Of a stretch of DNA of 43,993 nt, positions 12,996-19,433 are shown one piece after another. The stretch's first letter is position 1; every line of letters begins with the position of its first letter. This DNA comes from Deltaproteobacteria bacterium (GTDB taxonomy: Bacteria > Desulfobacterota > Desulfuromonadia > Desulfuromonadales > BM103): positions 1-43,993 of the forward strand of contig JAGXHL010000079.1 of NCBI GenBank assembly GCA_024636215.1, read 5' to 3'. The notes under the pieces are model-generated. The model was not told where the DNA came from and searched no databases. It was given only the letters and a program-made list of their open reading frames with translations. The position numbers and the translations under genes were made by a program.

Positions 12996-13967
12996 ATGGG
13001 TGATTTGTATCAAAATTTTCTGAAGCGTCCCTTAATGACCAGGCTTTCGCTTGTGATCGCGTTGGCAGGAAGTCTGCTCACCCTGGCCCAGATCATCTTG
13101 CTGGAGAGCGGACTGGATGGTATCTGTTTCAGCGGAGGATGCGAGATTGTAGACAGCCAGACCACAATTCCACCCGTCTTTTTCAACTTTTTCGGACTGG
13201 TCTTCTTTCAGGCTGTTTTCTGGGCTGTATGGGCCGGGCGAAAAAGTAAGGAATTGCAATTCTACGTTCGCCTGTTGCTGCTTGCCGGTTTGGCTGCCGA
13301 GGGGGTGCTGGTTTCCTTTCAGTATGTTGTTGTCGAAGCCTTCTGCGCCTATTGCCTGATAGTTTTATCCCTGATCGTCCTGCTTAATCTTCTGCAGGGT
13401 CTGCACCACGCCGTAACCGGTGTCGCTATATTCGTCTCGGTTGTGATCGCATTCTCAACCCTGCAATTCAAGACGACGACTTCTGAATCTATCGTCACCG
13501 GGATCAATGATCTTGAAAAGGGGGCTTACGCGACCCTTCCGGGAGAGGAGAAGAATCCGAAACTGGTGTTGTTCTTTTCGTCGACCTGCCCGCACTGTGA
13601 AAGAGTGATCGAATCAATGCAGCAGGGGACAGCCTGTACGGTCAACTTCAATCCTGTGAGCAAGGTTACGAAATTTCCTTTAACAACAGTCATACCCAAC
13701 GAACACTATGATATCGCTATCAACAGGGCGTTCATGACATCTCTTGGCCAAACAGGTATTCCGGTTCTCCTGGTTGAACATCAAAGGCAACTTCAGCTTC
13801 TCAGCGGGGCCAGTGCAATTATGAATTACCTGGACAAATCCTGTCGCTTGCCCTCCGCTACGCCACAATCGAGGCAGTCTCTGAACATCTTCGAGCCAAA
13901 CAGTGAATTTATTTTGCAGACACAGGATGACTCTTGTTCGGATGACGTGGATTGCGAGGAGACGTAA
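12996..13967 (+). CDS. VKOR family protein fused to a thioredoxin-like domain
   Basis: A 323-residue protein. The N-terminal four-helix VKOR domain (residues 12-150) has the loop cysteines C44 and C49 (ICFSGGCEIV) and the quinone-reducing pair C117-x-x-C120 (FCAYC). A linker is followed by a thioredoxin-like domain with C198-P-H-C201 (SSTCPHCERV). Such fusions oxidise periplasmic thiols and pass electrons to quinone, replacing DsbA/DsbB. The C-terminus has two more cysteines (DDSCSDDVDCEE) of unclear role. Ribosome site GAGGAG. Expected location: inner membrane with the thioredoxin domain in the periplasm. Confidence 0.88.
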   Translation: MGDLYQNFLKRPLMTRLSLVIALAGSLLTLAQIILLESGLDGICFSGGCEIVDSQTTIPPVFFNFFGLVFFQAVFWAVWAGRKSKELQFYVRLLLLAGLAAEGVLVSFQYVVVEAFCAYCLIVLSLIVLLNLLQGLHHAVTGVAIFVSVVIAFSTLQFKTTTSESIVTGINDLEKGAYATLPGEEKNPKLVLFFSSTCPHCERVIESMQQGTACTVNFNPVSKVTKFPLTTVIPNEHYDIAINRAFMTSLGQTGIPVLLVEHQRQLQLLSGASAIMNYLDKSCRLPSATPQSRQSLNIFEPNSEFILQTQDDSCSDDVDCEET

Positions 13968-14064
13968 ACGGAACGTTAGTACACTCGTTCGACATCGAAG
14001 CTAACGGGAAAAAACCGGCAAATTTTCTGACACCTGCGAGTTGATTCTTACCGCTGAATGCTAT

Positions 14065-14154
14065 GCGTAACCAATCACAAGATAAGTCGACGCAAGGACA
14101 GGGTCTTGCTTCTCGAACAGTTCGTCGCCGCTATATTGTCATGAAATCTTAGCC
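14065..14154 (+). other. Relic attC-like sequence
   Basis: GCGTAAC (14065-14071), then 'caatcac...gtcgacgcaaggacagggtcttgcttctcgaacag', and an end CTTAGCC (14148-14154) where GTTAGCC would be expected. It resembles attC2 and attC12 in order and wording but lacks the right arm. It suggests that the 11.1-14.1 kb stretch once belonged to the array. Confidence 0.45.
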
Positions 14155-14176
14155 TGCAACAAAAAAGGAGAATAGT

Positions 14177-14350
14177 TTGATAAGACTCCAGTTAATATTT
14201 CTAGCTATCTCTGCTTTTGTATACTTCCTGAGCGGTTTGTCGGGGAAATATCCCATAAGAAAAAGGCTGATATTCGCTATAATAGCCTACGTCACCTTGT
14301 TTGCCACAGTGCTGGCAATGGTGCTTATAAGTGGGGATAAACCTTACTAG
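14177..14350 (+). CDS. 57-residue membrane peptide of unknown function
   Basis: The TTG at 14177 follows AAAAGGAG with good spacing. The product MIRLQLIFLAISAFVYFLSG... has two hydrophobic segments (about residues 5-20 and 31-50) separated by a basic loop (GKYPIRKRL), ending SGDKPY. The TAG stop is formed by the CTAG end of a foldback element. No family recognised. Confidence 0.5.
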   Translation: MIRLQLIFLAISAFVYFLSGLSGKYPIRKRLIFAIIAYVTLFATVLAMVLISGDKPY

Positions 14351-14515
14351 CAGGCTGTCGGACTATTCATGAGCCGGCTGCAAATCCGGCTGTTTGGCCC
14401 ATATTTCAGCTACTTTTTGGTCCATAGCTACGGCTATGAACCTGCAAATGAGCTAAAATCTGTTCTCAAACATCCAAATTTTCGCTTTGGCCCGTATAGT
14501 CAGACAGACTGCTAG
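14347..14515. repeat. CTAG-bounded foldback element (MITE-like), copy 1
   Basis: A 169-bp element starts CTAGCAGGCTGTCGGACTAT and ends with its imperfect complement (18 of 20 positions). Inner complementary segments, with apex CATAGC-tac-GGCTATG, make nearly the whole element one long hairpin. Its left half recurs at 27142. The first CTAG supplies the stop codon of the preceding small gene. No open reading frame inside. Confidence 0.7.
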
Positions 14516-14574
14516 CACCCTGTCTCAGATCAACAATTGCTTGGCCCGTCAGTAACGGCAATAACGGAATCGAA

Positions 14575-15234
14575 TTGCAATCACCAGAAAAAAAATACCT
14601 GCCGGCGTTACGCTTCCACTGGCTGACTCCTCATTACGACGCCATCGCGGCCCTGACAATACCTGAGCGCCGTTTCAAGCAGGCGCTGATCGCGCAAGCA
14701 AACTGTGAACAGGGCCACCGCATCCTTGATCTGGCCAGCGGGACAGGCACCCTGGCCATCCGGCTCAAGCAACTCCTGCCTCAATCTGAGGTCGTCGGGG
14801 TTGACTGTGATCCGGCTATCTTGTCCCTTGCAGAACTGAAGGCCAGACAGGCTGATGTCACGGTGCAGTTTGAGCGGGCAATGTCCTCTGCCCTACCCTA
14901 CCCGGATGAGCACTTTGATCGCGCTTTTTCTAGCTTGTTTTTTCACCATCTAGCCTGGAAGGAGAAAAAGCAAACAGCGCGAGAAATCTTTCGGATTCTC
15001 AGGCCGGGAGCTGAACTGCATGTTGCAGACTGGGGTCGACCCAGCAATCTGTTGATGCGTGGGTTGTTTCTTTTCGAACAACTGTTCGATGGTTTCGAAA
15101 ACACACAGGACAACGTATCGGGTAGACTCATAACACTTTTCCAGGAATCCGGGTTTATTCAGGTGTCCGAGGAGCAAACCTTCGACACCCTCTTCGGAAC
15201 ACTGGCGCTTTACCGTGCCACCCGGCCAGGTTGA
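14575..15234 (+). CDS. Class I SAM-dependent methyltransferase
   Basis: A 219-residue Rossmann-fold methyltransferase. Motif I is ILDLASGTGTLAIRL (about residues 45-59), the acidic end of strand 2 is VVGVDCDP, motif IV is FDRAFSSLFFHHL, and 'EIFRILRPGAELHVADWGRP' follows, as in UbiE/Methyltransf_11 proteins. The substrate is not deducible. The TTG at 14575 is the most upstream start; no convincing ribosome site is visible, so the start is uncertain. Confidence 0.82.
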   Translation: MQSPEKKYLPALRFHWLTPHYDAIAALTIPERRFKQALIAQANCEQGHRILDLASGTGTLAIRLKQLLPQSEVVGVDCDPAILSLAELKARQADVTVQFERAMSSALPYPDEHFDRAFSSLFFHHLAWKEKKQTAREIFRILRPGAELHVADWGRPSNLLMRGLFLFEQLFDGFENTQDNVSGRLITLFQESGFIQVSEEQTFDTLFGTLALYRATRPG

Positions 15235-15287
15235 CCTTTGTTTTAAAGGTAAGACACAGAAAAGAAGCAGATATTAACTGAAAAAGA

Positions 15288-15806
15288 ATGACAGGGCTCA
15301 CTGTGTTCAAGACCATACAAGTCAATGACCTGATGCAGAAAGGCTACTCCTACGTTCTGACAGAGCCGGTGGGAGAAAACTTCGCTAAGGATTTTCTGCC
15401 GGAGCTGACGCCGAAAGAGATGCTCGAGATGGGCGTTTTCGGTGGCAAGTATATGACTGACTGCACAGATGAATTCCCCGCAGACTGGTTTAGTAGCGCT
15501 CGCTTATGCCCGGAACGCCATGATCCTGAGCTCAACTTCTTTGGCATCAACGCATCGCAACCCTTGGCGGTCTGGCAGAATAAGGGCTGGATCTATCACG
15601 AAGACCCACGTGGCTGGTTTCAGTGGTATTGTCGCTACTATATGGGACGTCGTTGTCAGGATGATGACCGTCAGATCAAACGCTGGCGTGCCATGCGCAG
15701 ACACATTGCCCAGGTCACACACAATTGCCTCAGCGGCGACCTCAACTGCCGCCGCAAGCAGCGCCAGGCGCTGCTGCATTGGGCTTATGATTCCCGAAAG
15801 TTCTGA
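15288..15806 (+). CDS. Conserved protein of unknown function
   Basis: A 172-residue soluble protein rich in Trp, Tyr and Cys, with the stretches GKYMTDCTDEFPADWF, NFFGINASQPLAVWQNKGW and 'EDPRGWFQWYCRYYMGRR', ending RQALLHWAYDSRKF. I recognise this as a widespread uncharacterised family with the same aromatic-rich core, but no function is established. Conserved aromatic and basic residues could form a ligand pocket (inference). The start could also be GTG at 15303. It lies 53 bp after the methyltransferase and may be cotranscribed. Confidence 0.7.
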   Translation: MTGLTVFKTIQVNDLMQKGYSYVLTEPVGENFAKDFLPELTPKEMLEMGVFGGKYMTDCTDEFPADWFSSARLCPERHDPELNFFGINASQPLAVWQNKGWIYHEDPRGWFQWYCRYYMGRRCQDDDRQIKRWRAMRRHIAQVTHNCLSGDLNCRRKQRQALLHWAYDSRKF

Positions 15807-16053
15807 GCCGAAGGGATGAGTGAGGTATGACGTCTGATAGCGTAGAGTGCCGGAGAAAACTTGATGCCAACAAAAAACAGCTTTCGAGGGTCCGTCGTTG
15901 ATCTTTCTCCTGTCAATCGCAGGCAAAGCCTCTTGCAAAACACCTGGCGACTCAACCGAGTATAATAATTGACCCCCTTCTCATTCCGTGGCACTCTCCC
16001 ATCAGATATGACACTTAAAAACCATTTATTGCGCACATGCAGGAGCTAGTGAC

Positions 16054-16539
16054 ATGCCGAGTTTTGATGTAGTTTTCAAAGTTGATCTGCAGGAAGTCGA
16101 CAATGCCGTCAACCAGGCCCGCAAAGAGATCAATCAACGCTTTGACTTCAAAGGCACCCATAACGAGATCACACTGGAGAATGAAAGTATTGTCATTCTG
16201 GGGGCAGATGATTATAAACTGACCGCCGTGGTCGACATCCTGCGTGGCAAGTTGGCAAAACGCGAGGTCTCTCCAACCTGCCTCGATTTCGGTAAAAAAG
16301 AGCCGGCCTCACAAGGCGCCATGCGCCAGCGCATCAGTCTTCTCCAGGGGATCGACAAGGAGCACGGCAAAGAGATCGTCAAGGCGATCAAGGATTCCAA
16401 GCTCAAGGTTCAGGCGCAGATTCAGGATGACCAGGTGCGCGTGAGCGGCAAGAAGATTGATGATCTGCAAGAGGTTATTCAGCTCCTCAAAGGGCAAGAC
16501 TTCGGGATCGATTTGCAGTTCGTCAATATGCGGAGTTGA
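16054..16539 (+). CDS. yajQ: YajQ family nucleotide-binding protein
   Basis: A 161-residue protein with the full YajQ pattern: [20 protein letters not shown], '[14 protein letters not shown]', the central '[20 protein letters not shown]' and C-terminal [14 protein letters not shown]. It has two ferredoxin-like repeats. Xanthomonas YajQ-like proteins bind cyclic di-GMP and act with transcription factors; other homologues bind GTP/ATP or RNA. The window also holds a PilZ protein, consistent with c-di-GMP signalling, but no direct link is visible. Confidence 0.95.
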   Translation: MPSFDVVFKVDLQEVDNAVNQARKEINQRFDFKGTHNEITLENESIVILGADDYKLTAVVDILRGKLAKREVSPTCLDFGKKEPASQGAMRQRISLLQGIDKEHGKEIVKAIKDSKLKVQAQIQDDQVRVSGKKIDDLQEVIQLLKGQDFGIDLQFVNMRS

Positions 16540-16584
16540 AAGAAGCTATAGGGCTTTAAGCTATAAGGCTTTAGGGTTAAAATC

Positions 16585-16630
16585 TTACAGCCTTACAGCC
16601 TTACAGCCTTACAGCCTTACAGCCTTACAG
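16585..16630. repeat. Octamer tandem repeat (ttacagcc)n
   Basis: About six copies of the 8-mer TTACAGCC between yajQ and the regulator gene, preceded by degenerate 'ggctttaagctataaggctttaggg'. The same 8-mer array, with the same kind of 'tttaggg' preface, occurs at 21780-21925. The ribosome site of the following gene begins about 13 bp after the array. Confidence 0.85.
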
Positions 16631-16653
16631 CTTTAAATATGCCAAGGAGCATC

Positions 16654-18933
16654 ATGGATCCGATCATTACCGTCAAGGAAAATTGCCGTAAATGTTACGC
16701 TTGCGTGCGTAACTGCCCGGTCAAAGCGATCCGCGTCGACCGGAATCACTCGGAGGTTATCAGCGACCGCTGTATCGGCTGCGGCAACTGCGTTAAAATC
16801 TGCTCGCAGAAGGCCAAGGTCATCTCCGATCATATCGGTGGCTGCAGAAAACTCCTCGAAGGCGCAAACAAACCGATCGCAATCCTTGGCTGTTCGCATC
16901 CGGCATTCTTCAATGACGTCAGCACCGGCCAGTTGGTAACAGGCCTGCGTCGTCTCGGTTTTTCTGAAGTCCATGAAGGAGCCTCGGGCATCGACCTGTT
17001 GCGCGACAGCTACCGCAGCAAGATCGAAAAGAACCCCGACTTCCCCCTGATAACAACCCACTGCCCAACAGTTGTCGACCTGATCGAACGGCACTACCCT
17101 CAACTCGTGAAGAATCTGATCGGCATTGTTTCACCGATGGTAGCAATCGGCCGCTTTATAAAAAGCCGCACCACCGGAAAGACCCCGATCGTTTATATCA
17201 GTTCATGCATCGCCGGTAAATTCGAGATCACAGCCGAGGAGACAGAAGGTGCCATCGACTGCGTTATATCCTACCAGGAACTCAGTCAAATGTTTCAGGA
17301 CCGCAACCTTAACCTGAAACGCCTTGGTGAAATGGCCCTGGACGGAATCGAGCCGAAGCGAGGCCACCTCTTTGCCATCTCCGGAGGGCCGTTCAAATCC
17401 TTCGACATCTCGAGTGAAGTCATCAACAAAGATTTTGTAGAGACTGAAGGCGAGCAGAACACCATGGAGGTCATCAAGGACCTTGCTGCCGGCAGAATTT
17501 CACCTAAGGTTGTCGATATCCGCTTCTGTAACGGGGGCTGCATTGGTGGTCCCGGCAAGAACAACCGCTTGACCACTTTCTCCAAGCGCAACCTGATTAT
17601 CGATCAGCACCTCAACAAGAACCTGTATTACAAAACCAGATCGATCTACCTGACCGACCTGCCTTTGCCTGATTTTTCCAGAAGGTTCTCAAACAAACAC
17701 CAACGACAGAAAACACCGAGCAGTGAACGCTTACGCCAAATCCTTCAGTCAACGGACAAGTATGAGACCAGAGACGAGCTGAATTGTGGCGCCTGCGGCT
17801 ACTCCACATGCCGTGAGCACGCCGTAGCAGTTTATCGTGACCTGGCCGAGGGCAATATGTGTCTGCCCTACTCGATCAAACGTCTCGAAGAGGATCACAT
17901 CAAGCTCACTCAGAAATATGAGCTCGCCCAGCATGCTCTCCACCAGGAGTTTGGCGACACGGTGATTGTCGGCAACGACCAGCGGACCAGGGAAGTTATC
18001 AAGCTGATCCACCAGGTCGGCCCGACACCGACGACCGTTCTGATTCGCGGTGAAAGCGGAACCGGGAAGGAACTTACCGCACGCGCCATACACGCCCAGA
18101 GCAAGCGTGCCGACAAGCCCCTGGTGACTGTGAACTGTACAACTTTGACAGACAGTCTCCTTGAGAGTGAACTTTTCGGTCATAAAAAGGGTGCATTTAC
18201 AGGTGCGGTGGTCGAAAAGCGCGGCCTCTTTGAAGCGGCCGATGGCGGCACCATCTTTCTTGACGAGGTCGGCGACATTACACCCAAACTTCAGGCGGAA
18301 CTTTTGCGCGTGCTCGATATCGGGGAGATCCGGCCTGTAGGAGGTAACATCGCGACCAAAGTCGACGTTCGACTGATCGCTGCGACCAACCGTAACCTCG
18401 AGCAGGGGGTTGCTGAAGGCTGGTTTCGTGAGGACCTCTTCTATCGACTGAATGTCTTTACCATCACCATGCCGCCACTGCGCAACCGTCTCGATTCTCT
18501 CGACGAACTCTTGCAGACCTTCATTGCTAAAGCCAGCACACGCGTTAACAAGACCCTGATCGGCATAGAAGACCGGGCGATTTACGCTATGCGCCAGTAC
18601 CATTGGCCGGGCAATATCCGAGAGCTGCAAAACATTATTGAGCGAGCTGCTGTTCTGACTCACGATGAGGTGATCAGACTCGAAAATCTGCCAGTGATCT
18701 TTGCTGAACTGGTCTTCCAATCGCCTGACGAGAACAGCCAGGATAATCTGCGCAGCCAACGGCAAAAGCATGTCAATCAGGTCGAGAGGAACCTCTTGAC
18801 ACGATATCTACGTGAAACTGACGGCAACACCTCGGCGGCAGCCCGTCTTGCCGGCATCCCGAGAAGAACCTTCTACAGGATGCTTAGTCGCAACGGCTTG
18901 AGCGGTGCCGACTTTAAACGCTCACAAATATGA
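16654..18933 (+). CDS. Sigma-54-dependent activator with hydrogenase-like Fe-S sensor
   Basis: A 759-residue regulator. Two 4Fe-4S ferredoxin motifs (C11, C14, C17, C21; C40, C43, C46, C50) lead into a region like the C-terminal domain of [FeFe] hydrogenase: THCP (C137), SSCIAGKF (C185) and FCNGGCIGG (C292, C296). A four-Cys Fe-S segment follows (C378, C381, C386, C403). The sigma-54 AAA+ domain has Walker A GESGTGKE (466-473), GAFTGA (513-518) and Walker B around D537-E538. A Fis-type HTH is at about 725-749. All four cysteines equivalent to the H-cluster cubane ligands remain, but the proton-transfer Cys is His (TTHCP instead of TSCCP), so sensing rather than catalysis is expected. AAGGAG before 16654 sets the start. 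Signal (redox, H2 or CO) is inferred. Confidence 0.88.
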   Translation: MDPIITVKENCRKCYACVRNCPVKAIRVDRNHSEVISDRCIGCGNCVKICSQKAKVISDHIGGCRKLLEGANKPIAILGCSHPAFFNDVSTGQLVTGLRRLGFSEVHEGASGIDLLRDSYRSKIEKNPDFPLITTHCPTVVDLIERHYPQLVKNLIGIVSPMVAIGRFIKSRTTGKTPIVYISSCIAGKFEITAEETEGAIDCVISYQELSQMFQDRNLNLKRLGEMALDGIEPKRGHLFAISGGPFKSFDISSEVINKDFVETEGEQNTMEVIKDLAAGRISPKVVDIRFCNGGCIGGPGKNNRLTTFSKRNLIIDQHLNKNLYYKTRSIYLTDLPLPDFSRRFSNKHQRQKTPSSERLRQILQSTDKYETRDELNCGACGYSTCREHAVAVYRDLAEGNMCLPYSIKRLEEDHIKLTQKYELAQHALHQEFGDTVIVGNDQRTREVIKLIHQVGPTPTTVLIRGESGTGKELTARAIHAQSKRADKPLVTVNCTTLTDSLLESELFGHKKGAFTGAVVEKRGLFEAADGGTIFLDEVGDITPKLQAELLRVLDIGEIRPVGGNIATKVDVRLIAATNRNLEQGVAEGWFREDLFYRLNVFTITMPPLRNRLDSLDELLQTFIAKASTRVNKTLIGIEDRAIYAMRQYHWPGNIRELQNIIERAAVLTHDEVIRLENLPVIFAELVFQSPDENSQDNLRSQRQKHVNQVERNLLTRYLRETDGNTSAAARLAGIPRRTFYRMLSRNGLSGADFKRSQI

Positions 18934-18974
18934 GAGGCTTCTAAGACAATTTTTGTCATATTTCTATTTTCCAT

Positions 18975-18992
18975 TGTGCCATTATCGGCACA
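18975..18992. promoter_or_regulatory. Candidate activator-binding dyad 1
   Basis: Perfect inverted repeat TGTGCC-attatc-GGCACA, centred about 170-180 bp upstream of the sigma-54 promoter at 19156 and just after the activator gene. Enhancer sites of sigma-54 activators commonly have this form and distance. Confidence 0.6.
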
Positions 18993-19040
18993 GCCAAATC
19001 GCTTGGTATTGCAGCGTTTTCCCCATTAGCGTCCCATCTA

Positions 19041-19058
19041 TGTGCCATGCCTGACACG
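19041..19058. promoter_or_regulatory. Candidate activator-binding dyad 2
   Basis: TGTGCC-atgcct-GACACG, the same half-site and spacer as dyad 1 with a degenerate right half. The dyad centres are 66 bp apart, roughly six helical turns. Location about 100-115 bp upstream of the sigma-54 promoter. Confidence 0.5.
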
Positions 19059-19155
19059 CTCACCAAGCTAGACCCAACCTTTAACACCCTACAAAAACCC
19101 CCAAGACCCTCCTGAAAACGGTACCCCACAAAACTTGTCAAGATTGGCTGATTAT

Positions 19156-19171
19156 TGGCATAATAGTTGCT
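19156..19171 (+). promoter_or_regulatory. Consensus sigma-54 (-24/-12) promoter
   Basis: TGGCATAATAGTTGCT matches the sigma-54 consensus TGGCAYRNNNNTTGCW at every defined position. Transcription should begin near 19182. It is preceded by two dyads that look like enhancer sites and by the gene for a sigma-54 activator. Confidence 0.82.
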
Positions 19172-19181
19172 GGTACAATTT

Positions 19182-19280
19182 CACAACTGTCTAGGGACAT
19201 CAAGTTTCCATGCCCAAAAGGATTCCTGTTCCCTTGTTTACGCCGCCACGGGATCTCTCTCCCCCGGGCGGCGTTTTTTT
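19182..19280 (+). ncRNA. Putative sigma-54-dependent small RNA, about 100 nt
   Basis: The interval between the sigma-54 start site and the terminator contains no credible reading frame. It can fold into a stem AGGGAC (19193-19198) / GTTCCCT (19228-19234), followed by the G+C-rich terminator hairpin. A GGA-containing single-stranded segment (AAGGA, 19218-19222) lies in the loop. The layout (dedicated promoter, short transcript, terminator) is that of a regulatory RNA. The alternative is a leader/attenuator of ptsP, which starts 154 bp later. No known Rfam family was recognised. Confidence 0.55.
19241..19280 (+). terminator. Rho-independent terminator
   Basis: CGCCGCC (19241-19247) pairs with GGCGGCG (19267-19273). 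An inner CGGG/CCCG extends the stem with one bulged A. Seven T residues follow (19274-19280). Strong terminator on the plus strand only. Confidence 0.9.
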
Positions 19281-19433
19281 ATCCGTCAGGCCAAGCCGAG
19301 TCCGATAATGAGACCAGAGAGAAGATTCAGGCCGCGGAGAACCGTCTGGAAAAATCTGCGTTTTTTAGTTCGCCAAAACAGTGATCCTCAGCTATCATAG
19401 CGTCATAATAATTCCCCCCAATTCAGACAACAT

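Noticed and set aside
15807..16053. A gene between the conserved unknown protein and yajQ
   Set aside because: Only short frames without ribosome sites or recognisable content were seen.
17749..18771. 340-codon minus-strand frame
   Set aside because: It is the complement of the AAA+ part of the sigma-54 activator; no ribosome site and no recognisable domain.
19286..19387. A minus-strand frame encoding FFQTVLRGLNLLSGLIIGLG, like a small membrane protein end
   Set aside because: It has no ATG, GTG or TTG start after the preceding in-frame stop, only a possible CTG, and no homologue was recognised. It may be a decayed fragment but is too weak to annotate.
19281..19433. A second Rho-independent terminator before ptsP ('aaaaatctgcgtttttt')
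   Set aside because: The matching stem arm (agatt) is short and distant, so the hairpin would be weak.
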